From: Septoria linicola
Taxonomy: Eukaryota > Ascomycota > Dothideomycetes > Mycosphaerellales > Mycosphaerellaceae
Reading direction: 5' to 3'
Length of the DNA stretch: 64,000 bases
NCBI GenBank assembly: GCA_024114885.1
Contig: CP099418.1
Span: 5,704,001-5,768,000, forward strand
Shown here in pieces: positions 48,273-59,499 of the stretch. The stretch's first letter is position 1, and every line of letters begins with the position of its first letter. Below the pieces are notes generated by a model that saw nothing but the letters and a program-made list of their open reading frames with translations, searched no databases and was not told the origin of the DNA. The position numbers and the translations under genes are program-made.

Positions 48273-48333
48273 GTAAGTATTTCTATTATACTATAACTAC
48301 TATACTTTATAATAGAAACCGCTAACGGCCTAG
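48273..48333 (+). other. Introner-like intron, family 1
   Basis: GTAAGT donor, arms TTTCTATTATACT and CTTTATAATAGAAAC, then GCTAACGGCCTAG. 61 bp. Splicing joins TA with G to give one codon and restores a frame reading E-E-x-R-I-I-Y-x-x-V-I-N-Y-F-R-D just before Walker A. Confidence 0.85.
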
Positions 48334-48931
48334 GGTTATAAATTACTTCCGAGATACTAAAGCTAGCTATTTACTATAGTAGATCCTTCTTAATATCGAC
48401 GGACCTACTAGTACTAGTAAGTTATTTATTATCTAGGTACTCTTAGCGTATTTATAGAATCTCTTATATTAGGAGATTATTATACGATACGTACTTACTA
48501 GCGCTATATCCTTTAGTATTAGTAGTAGTACGCTATACTCTCTCCTTAAGCTACTATTTAGTAATTAGCTATTCTAAGCTCTTAAATCTAGCTAACTATA
48601 TACTCTCTAATAAAGGCTCTAGTATATACGATATATAATTATCGATAAAAAGAGTATAGTTAGCCTTACTACCCTTTATATAGTAGACCTCCGATTAAAG
48701 AAAGCGAAAGATAATAACTAACTCTTTAGTAGTCTAAGTATACTACTTTTTAGTAACTTCTAGTAGCTTCCTCCTATTAAGGACAAGGCGCTATTCTATA
48801 ATATCTAGTAGTATAAACTAGATAGGCTACTATACGATAGTATAACTCCCTAGAATGTCTTTAGTTACTATAAGTATCGGGCCTTTAATAAAACTATCGT
48901 CCTAAGCGTATAGTAGAGATAGTACGTAGAC

Positions 48932-49209
48932 TGTTAAGAATGTATCCTAGATAGTTAGTCTAGATATAGACTTCTAAGCATGGTTCTAGATACCTAAGGC
49001 ATCTACCTAAGGCTTAGTAAGAGGTACATCTTGCTTCTCTCTCTTCTCTTCTTAGATAACTAACTCAATTAACTTTATATTTAGTTCCTAGCATATTACT
49101 ACTACACTATGTATATAAGTCAGTTCAAGATTAATCCCCTATTCTTCTTTACTACGCTATACCCTCCTTGATATTATATAGTATCTACAAACGCCCTCTA
49201 CTTTTAATA
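48932..49209 (+). repeat. Copia copy B 5' LTR
   Basis: 278 bp, TGTTAAGAATGTATCC to CTTTTAATA; it matches 54953-55230. Confidence 0.93.
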
Positions 49210-49224
49210 GGTTATAAGCCCGGG
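49210..49224 (+). promoter_or_regulatory. Primer binding site, half initiator-tRNA type
   Basis: GGTTATAAGCCCGGG abuts the LTR. With one TG to TA change allowed it is complementary to the anticodon arm of initiator tRNA-Met, as in Drosophila copia. Confidence 0.68.
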
Positions 49225-49279
49225 TTTATACACTAAATAGGAGCAACCTATGTTAGTACAGGTTACTTGTATCCCTTAT

Positions 49280-52200
49280 AGTTTGTAGAAAACATTTAGG
49301 GCCTAGAAGTTTCCCTAACTGTATTACTAACGAAGCTAGTTTGTACCTAGTAGTATACAAGTTAGTAAAGATCTCTATAAGATAGTAGTGTGTTTCTACT
49401 TTATTAATACCTGCCTAGTTCTCTACTATTACACCTAGTATCACTAGAGTCAGAAGAGGCTACTTGGCCTTCCTACTACCTAGTAACAGAAACTCTGCTA
49501 AGAGAGAAAGATCTAAGTCTTAGTAATTTCCTAAATACGAGGAATCCTTGTCCCTTAGAGCTAGTCTCCCTACTACAAGAAATTACCTTTCTCTAGAATC
49601 CTTAGCTAGTCTGAAGTATTCTACTAATTATTTATTCTATTTACCTATTTCTATAATAGACTAAGAGGACAAGAAGAGCCAAAGGATTCTAATCCTAGAC
49701 AGAACTAACTAGAAGAGATAGTTTAAGCTACAGACAGACAAGCTAGAAGGAAAGGACTAGTTCTAGGCAATTAGCTAACTAATTATTAGAGGGAACCTAT
49801 GCATAGTTTAGTAGGACACTAGTCTTTAGATACATGTCACTTAGAATTAACACTTCTTAAAAGACAATATAGTATGTAGGTTTAGTATCAGATGTAGTAT
49901 TAGTAAAGATAATAAGATAGAGCTAGAGACATAGTATGTTACTATACTAGCAGCTAAGATATAGGTGATTCTCTAGAACAAGTATAATAGAGTCCTGAAG
50001 TCCTATACTATAGGTCTGATTAAGCAGTTTGTTACATTTAGGATATTACCTAATAAGATAATTAGGGAAGCATAGAGACACCTTGGAGGCCTAGGTAAGA
50101 GGATTACTAAGATTGATCCTTAGGAAGCCTACTACTAGAGCTAAGAGAAAAGGCTGAAACATCTCCTACAGTCCCTACCTATATTATACTAAGCAGCTAA
50201 GGATACTATTATAACCTAACTATCCTTGGATATAGACACTGTTCTCCTTCTACTTAAGTCCTAAGAGGTAAGAGACAATCTAGACAAGATAGACATAGGT
50301 CTAGCTATATTCTATTCTAGGCAGCCCTACTAAGGAAAGTCCCTACTAATATACTAGCTCTATAAGAAAGGGAAGCACTAGTTAAAGGATTGTCCTAACC
50401 TCTCTACTACTAAGAAACTGTCCTAGTAGAGAAACAGTACTAAGAACTAGAAGGACCCTTAGGGATCATTCCTTAGAGGGAGGGTTAGAAGATCTCCTTT
50501 ACTAAGGAATACTAGACATATTAAGAAAGCTGTCTATAAGTTATTATTATATAATAAGCTAAAGAAGGTTGTCTAGAAAATAGGCAAGTAGCTTCAAAGG
50601 ATAGAAAAGTCTAGAAAGCTTCTAAAGAAAGGATTTTTAGCCTAGGAGTCTAGTTCTAGTTCTGATTCTAGAACTTACTCTAGTTCTAGAAGCAATAATA
50701 ATTCCCTATTAGAAGATGATAACTAAGATAAGTTAGCCTATTCTATAATTAAGGCTAAAGGCAAGTTATTACCCTAAGAATAGCTCTTAGATTCCTATAC
50801 CTTATCCTATATAACTGACCAACTGTCCTTCTTCAGATTAGTAAAGCTACTAAGGAAGAAAGTATAGATTAAGGTAGGAGGAGGATACCTCTATGTAACC
50901 TACTCTAGACTAGTATAGATAAAGGGAATCTTAGGAGGAGAAGTTCTACTTGATAGGGTACTATTTGTTCCTAATCTTAGAGTAAATCTTATATTATAGG
51001 ATTAGTTTAGTAAGCAATTTAGAGTCTAGAAGCCTGATTTCACTCTCACCTCCCTAGATAGCCAAACAGTTATAAAGACTAAGCTAGTTAGAGGTGTTCT
51101 ATTTATTAGTAAGATATTACCTCTCCTATAGGAAAAGTTATATTACTTACTATATAATCCTATAGAGGTTAATAATGCCTATACTACCCTATTAGAGAAG
51201 GATCTGAAATAGTAGGAGCTATAGTATAGAAGATTTATACACTTTGGAAGAGGGTTACTCTTAAACCTTTATAAAGTTACTAACCTAAAGGAAAGAATTC
51301 TAATTCCTAACTAGGAAGAGTATAAGTATAGGATCTATATAATAGGTAAGATAAAGAAACACCTAGGCAAGTCTATTAAGAGAAGACCTGAAAGATTAGC
51401 CCTTATGTTAGTAGATATCTATAGACTATTACTATTATTAGTAAAAGGTTTTATATAGTAGCTTGAGATTATTAATAACTTCTTAAGAAAGAAATAGGCA
51501 TTTCTACTTAAGGCTAGATCAGATGCACTAACTACTCTTCAGAACTAGAGGATTAAGGTAGAAAGGCAGTTAGTAGTACTCCTCAAGTCTATAAGGGCTA
51601 ACAATGCTAGAGAGATTACTACTTTAATTAAACAGTAGGAGAAGGACTTTAGAATTACCCTTAAGCTAACTAAGGCCTATAATTCACTCTAGAATAGAGT
51701 AGTTAAGAGGTCTATCTAAACATTAGAGGCCTCTATTAGAGCAATACTTGAAGAAAGTAAGATACCTATTAAGTTTTAGCTAGAAGCCCTTGAAGCATAG
51801 GTGTATATAAGGAACAAGCTTCTAAATGGACCTGATATTAAGGGATTCAAGCTCTTACCTAATAAAGCTTTTAATAGGATTAAACTAATAGTCTCCTACC
51901 TTAAGGTATAGGGATATAGAGCTGTAGTATACATAGATATAAGAGTATAGCCTTAGTAGGCAAGGAGTAACAAACTAATAAATAGAGGAAAGGATGCTGT
52001 GTTTATTAGATACTATAATAATATAGTAAAGGTATAGAAGTTCTAGGAGCTAGATATAAAGGCTATTAAGTAGTACACTAATATAATCTTCTTTAAAGAT
52101 AAGCTAGGTAGAGAATTGGACTTGAATATTAAGATCAAGAATCTCCCTAGTTTAGCTCTAGAAAGAAGACCTATTAGAAGGCTAAGAACTATTAGCTAGC

Positions 52201-54290
52201 CTACTCTATAAGCTAGTAGGAGTACCCTAGGTGCTCCTAGTCTAGGCTAGTAGAAGCCTCCTCCCCCTTAGCTATTAGTATAGGTTTAGGAAGGAAAGAA
52301 ACTCTTTATATAACTTCTACCTCTACTAGAAGATGTAGGAGAGTATAGAAAATTCCTAGACTAAGGGAAAGTTAAGAAAGAATCTAAGAATTCTACCTAA
52401 GAAACTATAGAGGTAGATTAGGAGTAGACAGCTCTAAGGTAAACTCTTAGAAAGAGGAAAGCATTCTAAGAACTTGATAGATTTGACTAGAAGCTAAAGC
52501 TAATCAGGCTTAAGCTAGATTAGAATAGTTAGCTAGACAAGGAAATGCTCCTAGAGTATTAGGCTTTCTTCTTAGCTATAAGCTCTATTAACCTAGGTAT
52601 CCTATAGGACCTAGAATTCTTAGAGGAAGTTAAAGAGATTACATTCTTAGCTACTAAAGAAGCAGGAATACATAAACAGGAGGTTCTAATCCTAAAGAAC
52701 TATAAGGAAGTAGTAAGTAATCCTAAGTAGGGTTATCTCTAGTAAGAAGCTATTTAGAAGGAGCTAGATACACTTGTAAGTAATAATACCTAGACTATAG
52801 TAGTCCTACTAAAAGGGGCTAACCTGGTCACCTTAAGATAGGTCTTTAATATTAAGAGAAAGCTTAGTAGAGCTATTAAAAAGTTCAAGGCAAGACTAGT
52901 TATAAGAGAGTTCTCCTAAAAGTATAGAGTAGACTATATAGAAACTTTTGCCTCTATAGTTAGGTAGGATACTCTAAGAGGATTCATGGCTATAGTCTAT
53001 AAGAAGGACCTAGTTCTATACTAAGTAGATATGAACAATACATTTATAGAGAGCACCCTACATAAGGACATCTATATAATCCTACTACTAGGTGTTAACC
53101 TACTAACTAGTATGGTCTTATAAGTTCTAAGGAGTCTCTATAGGCTAAAGCAAGCTATAAGAGACTAGAATTAGCTATATGTGTCAAAGCTAAAAGGAAT
53201 AGGATTTAGATAATTAGAAGTAGACCTATGTCTTCTAATCTATAAGAAAAGGAAAGACCTAATAATCCTAATCTATGTTAATAACATACCTATTACTATA
53301 GAGAGACTAGAAGATGTCCTCTAGTTTAAAGACTAACTTAGTAAGGTCTTTAAGATTAAAGATCTTAGAGAACTAGACAAGATTCTTAGAATAAGACTAA
53401 TAAGAAACAGATAGTAAGGCTGGCTGAAACTTAACTAGAAGCACTATATCCAAGAGAACCTAGCTAAGATAGGAATAGGTCAAGAGACTATATTACTAAC
53501 TCTTTTACTAATAGACAGCTATGAAAGTCTGAAGCCTACTAGACCAAATAATGAAAGGTGTAATAAATAGGAGTACTAATCCATTATTAGAACATAGATA
53601 TAGCTTACAACTATCACAAGACTAGACATTTCATTTGCCCTTAGAAGATTAAGCTCCTATATTAGTAATCTAATAGTAGAACATATAAAGGCTCTAAAGA
53701 AGCTAACTAGATACCTGAGATCAAACCTAGACCTTAGTCTAAGATACTTAAGGAATAGTTAAGGCTGCCTTACTAGATATATAGACTCTAACTATGCAAT
53801 AGACAAGACTAATAGAGTCTCAATCCTTAGATATATCTTCTTCCTTTATAGTGCACCAATCTCCTAGATAAGTAAGAAGTAGAAATCTATAGCTATATCT
53901 ATAATAGAAGCTAAATACATAGCTATAGGAGCATGTGCAAAACAGTTATAGTTCCTTAGTGCTCTTTTAAGAGAGCTTAGATACCTAGAGTTAGTAAGAG
54001 AATGTTCTTACTAACTAAGGATCCTTGGTAACTAGGAAACTATTACTAGAATCAGGCTAATTTAGCTGAAAGGTAATAACTAAGCTACCCTTACTCTAGT
54101 CAAGGACTTACATGTTTATAATAAGTCTAAACATATTAATATCTTATACAATGCTGTGAGAAAGCTCTAGTAGAACAGACTTATCTCTATAGAATATATA
54201 AACATAAAAGAGATAGTAGCAGATAGTCTTACTAAGCTAAAGAATAGACTACAGTTTCAGGAGTTTGTAAGGTAGCTCTGCCTTATATAA
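49280..54290 (+). pseudogene. Copia gag-pol polyprotein remnant, copy B
   Basis: Same order as copy A and better preserved. The CCHC zinc knuckle at 50351-50395 keeps K-K-G-K-H and the last Cys (K-D-C-P), while the first two Cys are Tyr. The protease/pre-integrase block at about 50810-51000 reads V-G-G-G-Y-L-Y-V and G-G-E-V-L-L-D. The RT active site is Y-V-N-N at 53274-53285 (YVDD expected). RNase H at about 53860-54260 ends in I-V-A-D-S-L-T-K, close to the usual copia terminus. Comparison with copy A could give an almost unambiguous ancestral sequence, since most differences are one-directional. Confidence 0.9.
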
Positions 54291-54952
54291 GAGATATATA
54301 AAAGATAACTCCAAGCCTTGGAGCTAAACTAAGAGGAGTCTAAAAGAAAGATTTTAGTTACTTGACTCCTCCTTAGTTAGACTTTATAAAGTCCTAAATG
54401 CCCTTACTAATATCAGACCTGTTACTAACTATAATATTACTATATAGCACCTAGCTGAACTAGATACTCTCTAAGGCTAAGTACTAGTTAATATTAAAGA
54501 CCTCCTCTATAGTAGCTATTATCTCCTCTACTAGTGTGTAGTTACTCTGCTCCCTAGCTTAATATAAGATCCCTATAGCTAAGAATAGTATACCCTAAAG
54601 ACTATTAGGGAACTAAGAAGCTATATAGAATATAACTAAGTAAGGGACCAGGCTATAAGGAATCTAGGGAGCTATTAGAATTAGCTATAAGAAAGGACAG
54701 GGGCAACTTACTAGATAGTCTATATCCTAAACAATCCACTCCTATATAAGAGAGGAGGAAGATCTTATAGAAGGCATTTCTTTTACCTTTTTGTAGGAGA
54801 TAGTAGTATAGAAAGTTTGTTAGATTAACAGTTGGTACTGTCTAGTTATTAGTCTAAAAAGCAAGTACTTGATAACTAATTAAGATTGGGACTAGCATTT
54901 GAGTACTATAGATAATCTATTGAAAGATCTGACTATATAGCATGAGTAGAAG

Positions 54953-55230
54953 TGTTAAGAATGTATCCTAGATAGTTAGTCTAGATATAGACTTCTGAGC
55001 ATAGTTCTAGATGCCTAAGGCATCTACCTAAGGCTTGGCAAGAGGTATATCTTACTTCTCTCTCTTCTCTTCTTAGATAACTAACTCAATTAACTTTGTA
55101 TTTGGTTCCTAGCATATTACTACTACACTATATATATAAGTTAGTTCAAGATTGATCCCCTATTCTTCTTTACTACGCTATACCCTCCTTGACATTATAT
55201 AGTATCTATAAACGCCCTCTACTTTTAATA
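54953..55230 (+). repeat. Copia copy B 3' LTR
   Basis: 278 bp, followed directly by tagac, the second half of the target duplication. Confidence 0.93.
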
Positions 55231-56200
55231 TAGACTAGTATATATTCTCTACCGCTCTACGTACCCTCTATAGTTATATAGTATCTTATAAGTATTAGGA
55301 GACCCTTTTAACTCGCTACTAGGTATATTATTCTATTATAAAGAGCACTACCTACTCTATAACGAAAATACTAACCTACTAGGCTAATCTCTCCTTTACC
55401 GAAATCTACTAATTTGATATAGTAATCTATATATATAGTACGAACGTAGAGGCCGACGTATATAATTACTAGTACTAGAGAGATAATCGTTAGCCTATCT
55501 TTAAGATCCGTACTACGAATAGTAATACCGTCGCTATTAAAGCTAGCTTTAAGGAGGCTAGTAGTCTAGAACTAGAGCTAAATCTTTTAGTTAGCTATAA
55601 GTTAATAATACTAGAGAACGTATAGACTAAGCGAGGTATTATTAATAGTACTTAATATCGTTTATACGATATAGTATAGTACGCTAGAGAGGATCCTACT
55701 ACCGGCTACTACCCCTTTTACCTATTAGTATTAGTGCCTATATCCGATTATACTAGCCTATCTATCGATACTTTCGTCTAGCGCGTAGTAGACTACGCTA
55801 TAGTTCTAATCTTCTATTTATAGCGTGACTTCTATCGCGAAAGAGAAGTATAGTATCGTATATAATTCCTCGTTCGCCTAGTATACGCTATTATAGTATA
55901 TAAAGCCTAGGATATAACTATCCTAAAGATAGTTTTAGATCTAGAAACTAGCTACTAGAATACTACGCTTACGTACGTTACTATATCTCGAGTACGAAGG
56001 TTAGAAGATCTTATATTCGAGCGCGTATTTAACTTTAAGTATATATCTAGTAATAGTAGCGAGACTACTATTATAAGAGACAAAGACTAGACACGCCGTT
56101 AGTAAGAGTAACTCCTCCTATATCTCTACTATAGTCCGAGAAAGTAGCCTACTTTATAGTTACTACCTACCTAGCCTCTTATATAGCTCCGATTCGCGAA
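55231..56200 (+). pseudogene. Helitron-type PIF1 helicase, 3' helicase motifs
   Basis: Resumes the frame broken at 48931: L-R-T-L-Y-S leads into T-R-Y and, after an intron, S-F-T-E-I-Y. Later blocks are typical of Helitron/PIF1 C-terminal helicase motifs: N-V-E-A-D-V-Y-N, V-x-T-K-R-G-I-I-N-S (V-x-x-x-x-G-x-V-N-G usual), V-Y-K-A-x-D-I-T (HKAQGIT usual, about 55905) and T-Y-V-T-I-S-R-V-R-R-L-E-D-L at about 55970-56010. The last is helicase motif VI with its Arg residues intact. Confidence 0.88.
55323..55382 (+). other. Introner-like intron, family 1
   Basis: GTATAT donor, arms TTCTATTATAAAG and CTCTATAACGAAAAT, branch TACTAAC, acceptor CTACTAG. 60 bp. Removal joins two complete codons in phase and keeps the helicase frame. 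Confidence 0.85.
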
Positions 56201-56511
56201 TAATAACCGATTAAGTTAGAAACGTCGCTAGCTCGATAAGTCTATAATTTAATAACATATTCGCGAGCTTGAAGAGGGTCTACTATACTAGTAGAATACT
56301 TAATCTATACTATAATAGGATAGATAGGATAGCGATAAGGACCTCGATATTAAATACGCTATAGAATATATTAGACGTAATCGGGAGCTAGAAGCTACTC
56401 TCGTAAACTAACGTACTTACTAGTAGTTTAAGGAAGTTATACGTCTAGCTAGTTAACGGCTCTAAGAGCTTCTAGACGATCCTAAGAACCTACTAATATA
56501 TAGAGGATTAG

Positions 56512-56578
56512 GTAATATAACTCTCTAATTTCTATTATAGTATAAGGACTCTACTTTATAACTAAAAGGTAGCTTAAG
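56512..56578 (+). other. Introner-like intron, family 1 (probable)
   Basis: GTAATA donor, arms TTTCTATTATAG and CTTTATAACTAAAAG; the acceptor is unclear (AG at 56572 or 56578). Confidence 0.55.
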
Positions 56579-56598
56579 TAAATCCTTAAATAAGAGGA

Positions 56599-56663
56599 GT
56601 TTCACCTTTCTATTATAAAGCGTAGTTACTACTCTATAACGGAAATTAGCTACTCTCTACTAG
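56599..56663 (+). other. Introner-like intron, family 1
   Basis: GTTTCA start, arms TTTCTATTATAAAG and CTCTATAACGGAAAT, ending TACTCTCTACTAG. The branch site is degenerate. Confidence 0.65.
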
Positions 56664-56969
56664 CTTTCTCTATAAGTTCTCCTCCTACGGAATCTTAGCT
56701 AAAGTTCTATCTATTAGCGTAGCTCTTACGGCCGCCTAGAGACCTACCTTAAGCGATATCGTAAGGTCTCTATATACTAGGCTCTATTCGATAGTATTAA
56801 AGCTAACCTAACTACTAGCGATAAGAGTAGATAGCGAGAGTTTAATAGTATTAAAGCTAACCTAACTACTAGCGACAAGGCTCTAAAGGAGGCTACTAAG
56901 CGTAAGTAGATAGAGATCTAGTAGACGGTTATCTCTAAAGTTAGCTAGTTCCTAAACCTATAAAGAATA

Positions 56970-57030
56970 GTATATTTTATTTATAAAGTAATAATTACGC
57001 TTTATAACGTAATTTATAGGTTTACTCGAG
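56970..57030 (+). other. Introner-like intron, family 1 (probable)
   Basis: GTATAT donor, arms TTTATTTATAAAG and CTTTATAACGTAAT, ending near TTTACTCGAG. Related partial copies lie at about 44262-44310, 44588-44659, 57995-58045 and 58455-58500. Confidence 0.5.
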
Positions 57031-57540
57031 GTTTTAAGATATAAAATAAGAAGCTAAAGTATATAGAATAAGCTAATCTTTACTACTAATATATAGGGCT
57101 TAAGGCTCGAGACGTATACGCGTATACCGAACGCTACTATAGAAGCTAACTATATATAATTACTAATATTTCGATCCTATATATAGTAGCTATAATACGT
57201 CTTTCCGTCGCTAGCGAATATAAAACAATTAGTAGTAGTAGTAGTACCTAACCTAATATACCGACGATATAGACCGCTAATACGTATAGTACCTATCTCC
57301 TACGCTTTACTAGTATTAGTAAAGTAGTACTAGTCGAATCTCGACGTAGTACTCTAGCGTAAGTTAGAGACGGACTACTAGTAGTTAGCGGCTATAGGTT
57401 AGCGTTATACGAATATACTAGTACCTAAAGGATAGCTACGAAAGCGACGTAGTAGTAGAGGCGGTATAATAGTAGTAGTAGTAGCGGTAGCGAGGATAGT
57501 ACTCTATAGTAGAGGCCTAGGTTAGTAACGCGTAGCGTTA

Positions 57541-57655
57541 TTATTATCGTCGTCGTCGTCGTCAGCGTCGTCGTCGTCGTTATCGTCGTCGTTATCGTTA
57601 TCGTTATTATTATTATTATCGTCGTCGTTATTATCGTCGTCGTCGTCGTCGTCTC
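57541..57655. repeat. Trinucleotide microsatellite (TCG/TTA)n
   Basis: Long run of TCG and TTA triplets, with a further short run at 57740-57762. The frame is maintained as triplets, so it lies in coding or former coding sequence. Confidence 0.9.
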
Positions 57656-57787
57656 GGAGTACTAGCCTAAAGTATAAGTATTAGTATAATTAAGATATAG
57701 TCGAAGGATAGATTTAGAGTAACTTATAATAGAGCCTAGTTATCGTCGTCGTCGTCGTCGTTATTACTAAGGAACAACGGCGGCGAG

Positions 57788-57809
57788 GTAGTAGTAGCGG
57801 TAGTAGTAT

Positions 57810-57859
<50 letters not shown>

Positions 57860-57860
57860 T
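57788..57860. repeat. Trinucleotide microsatellite (AGT)n
   Basis: About twenty AGT/TAG triplets, most likely a former (CAG)n or (GCA)n run converted by CA to TA mutation. Smaller runs lie at 57228-57246, 57467-57486 and 58328-58355. Confidence 0.88.
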
Positions 57861-59384
57861 AGTAGCGGGCGGCGTAGGCGAAGGCGTACTAACGAGAGCG
57901 AACGAGGACGCGGCGGCGATTCTTAGTAGTAGTAGATAGGCGCGAAGCGTAAAGCGCGTAAGAGAGGTCGAGGCGGTAGCTATATTATAATATTAGTAAA
58001 CTCTCGAGATTCTATTATAAAGTACGAGTTATACTTCGTAACGGAATAGGTAAGAGATAGTATATATCTAATCTTCTCTATAGCTCTACCGCGACCGACT
58101 ACTAATTATAGCGCTCGAAGGCAAATTGTTAGTACTAGTAACTAGTCGACTCTATATAGATAGATAATTAGTAAACTATTCGTAAATACCTATTAAAGAG
58201 ATAGGTTAAAGGTTTATATAAGACGATCTAGAAATATCGGTAGTAAGCTACTATTACGAGCTATTACGTATAAGAGGCGCGACTCTACTATTATATATAA
58301 TGTATATAATTAAAGAGTTATTATAGGTACTTAGTAATAGTAGTAGTAGTAGTACTTAAAGAAAGAAACAAACTCGAGTAGAAGATACGGTTATATTACC
58401 TACGCCTAATAATAATAACGATCTTATAATAGGTACCTACCTATCTAGTTACGCGCTTATTTTAGTTATAATACGATAGCCTTACTCTATAACAAAATAA
58501 TAATAGGATTAATAGAAATTCTTACCTTTATTTTCTTTAAAGGCTCTCGCTTATAGAGCACGTCTCTAAAATAGATCTACGAGATAAATATAAGCTAATT
58601 ATGTTATAAAGCGCGTACTATATACTATAATATAATTAATTAAAGTAACTATTGTTATAGGTATTATACTATAATTAGTACTATAAAGGTATTATTACTT
58701 ACTAAGACGTAGAGTCGTACGTATACGATTTACGTACTATTAAACTTACGTACTCTAAAGCGAGGTTAGATTCTTACGTATACGCGATAAGGACCTTTAT
58801 TTCCTATTTACTTAGAAGCTACTTAAAGCGAGCCTTAAAGATATATATAATAGTACCTTATAAGAGATAAGTTTCTAAGTCGGAACCTAATATCTTCTTA
58901 AATAAGAGAACTAAGGTCGGCGATACTATAGAGACTTTTATAGAAGACCTACTCGACGCTCTATTACTATTCGCGACCTCGACTACGAAGAAGGTATAGA
59001 CTCTATATAAAAAGTAAGGACCGAATACTAAGGTCTTACGTAAAAGACTAGCTACTACTTCGCTCGACAATATCCTAAGCGTAATAGTTTTATATAACGA
59101 TTTAGCTAAGAGTAGAGTAGAGACGCGAGTAAACGACTTAATAAGTATCCTAGATTCGAGTATTCGACCTACTTCTACTATACTAACCTAGAGTATATTT
59201 ACGTATAGTATTAAAGCTATATAGATTACGTAGAAAGACGATAACTTAGCCGGATATATAGAGCTTAATAGCCTAGATTAGTTCCTATTAGTATAGCGTA
59301 TAGTTTTTCCTACTCTAAGAGAATACTATAAGTATTTTATAGTAAGAGTTACTTCTATATTCCCCGATATTACTTTAGTAGAAC

Positions 59385-59499
59385 GTATTATATAGTAGAA
59401 TAAACTACTAGCTAGTAGTCTATATTATCGTATTACTAGCTAGTAGTATATTCTACTAAAGTAACTTATACTCTAATTCTAGTACTAATTCAACTATAG
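59385..59499 (+). other. Introner-like intron, family 2 (probable)
   Basis: Possible donor GTATTA, two ACTAGCTAGTAG cores with outer arms GTAGAATA / TATTCTAC, then TACTAATTCAACTATAG. The exon frame was not confirmed. Confidence 0.55.

Larger units (their letters stand above)
44320..48931 (+). pseudogene. Helitron-type Rep/PIF1 helicase, 5' portion (multi-exon)
   Basis: Rolling-circle replication initiator fused to a PIF1-family helicase, the hallmark of autonomous Helitrons. The Helitron-like Rep domain is at about 46440-46650, where K-F-G-I-K-D-F-W-type sequence precedes an HUH site now S-S-I-Y-V-Y-S (both His codons at 46615-46623 are Tyr). Next come T-D-I-S-L-Y-T and Y-V-A-K-Y (about 47100-47200) and the R-D-x-S-A-x-E-V block near 47395. 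Helicase motifs: Walker A I-D-G-P-T-S-T-S-K (48395-48421; GTAGTGKT-like, three Gly to Ser), Walker B I-I-I-D-K-K-S (about 48630) and F-x-x-L-P-P-I (48757-48780). At least eight similar short introns interrupt it. Copia B splits it at 48932. Confidence 0.88.
48932..55230 (+). mobile_element. Ty1/copia LTR retrotransposon, copy B (lightly RIPed)
   Basis: Complete 6,299-bp sister of copy A with LTRs at 48932-49209 and 54953-55230 and target duplication tagac (48927-48931 and 55231-55235). It is inserted in the Helitron helicase exon downstream of the LPP motif. It retains many CA and TG dinucleotides lost from copy A and from its own surroundings, so it is the least mutated large feature in the window. 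It is still dead: TAG/TAA are scattered through gag-pol. Confidence 0.94.
56200..58550 (+). pseudogene. C-terminal extension or further ORF of the Helitron helicase
   Basis: Coding-like remnant after motif VI. At about 56270-56510 one frame reads as a charged helical segment (D-L-D-I-K-Y-A-I-E-Y-I-R-R-N-R-E-L-E-A). It continues between more family-1 introns and ends in a low-complexity region with trinucleotide repeats and Gly/Arg-rich sequence (57230-57960). Autonomous Helitrons often carry extra C-terminal sequence, but I recognise no domain. A Helitron 3' end (hairpin plus CTRR) could not be placed. Confidence 0.5.

Noticed and set aside
58858..59070. Open frame of 70 codons on the minus strand
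   Set aside because: The plus strand here reads as the N-terminal part of the SNF2 remnant with only TAG/TAA stops; the minus frame is its shadow.
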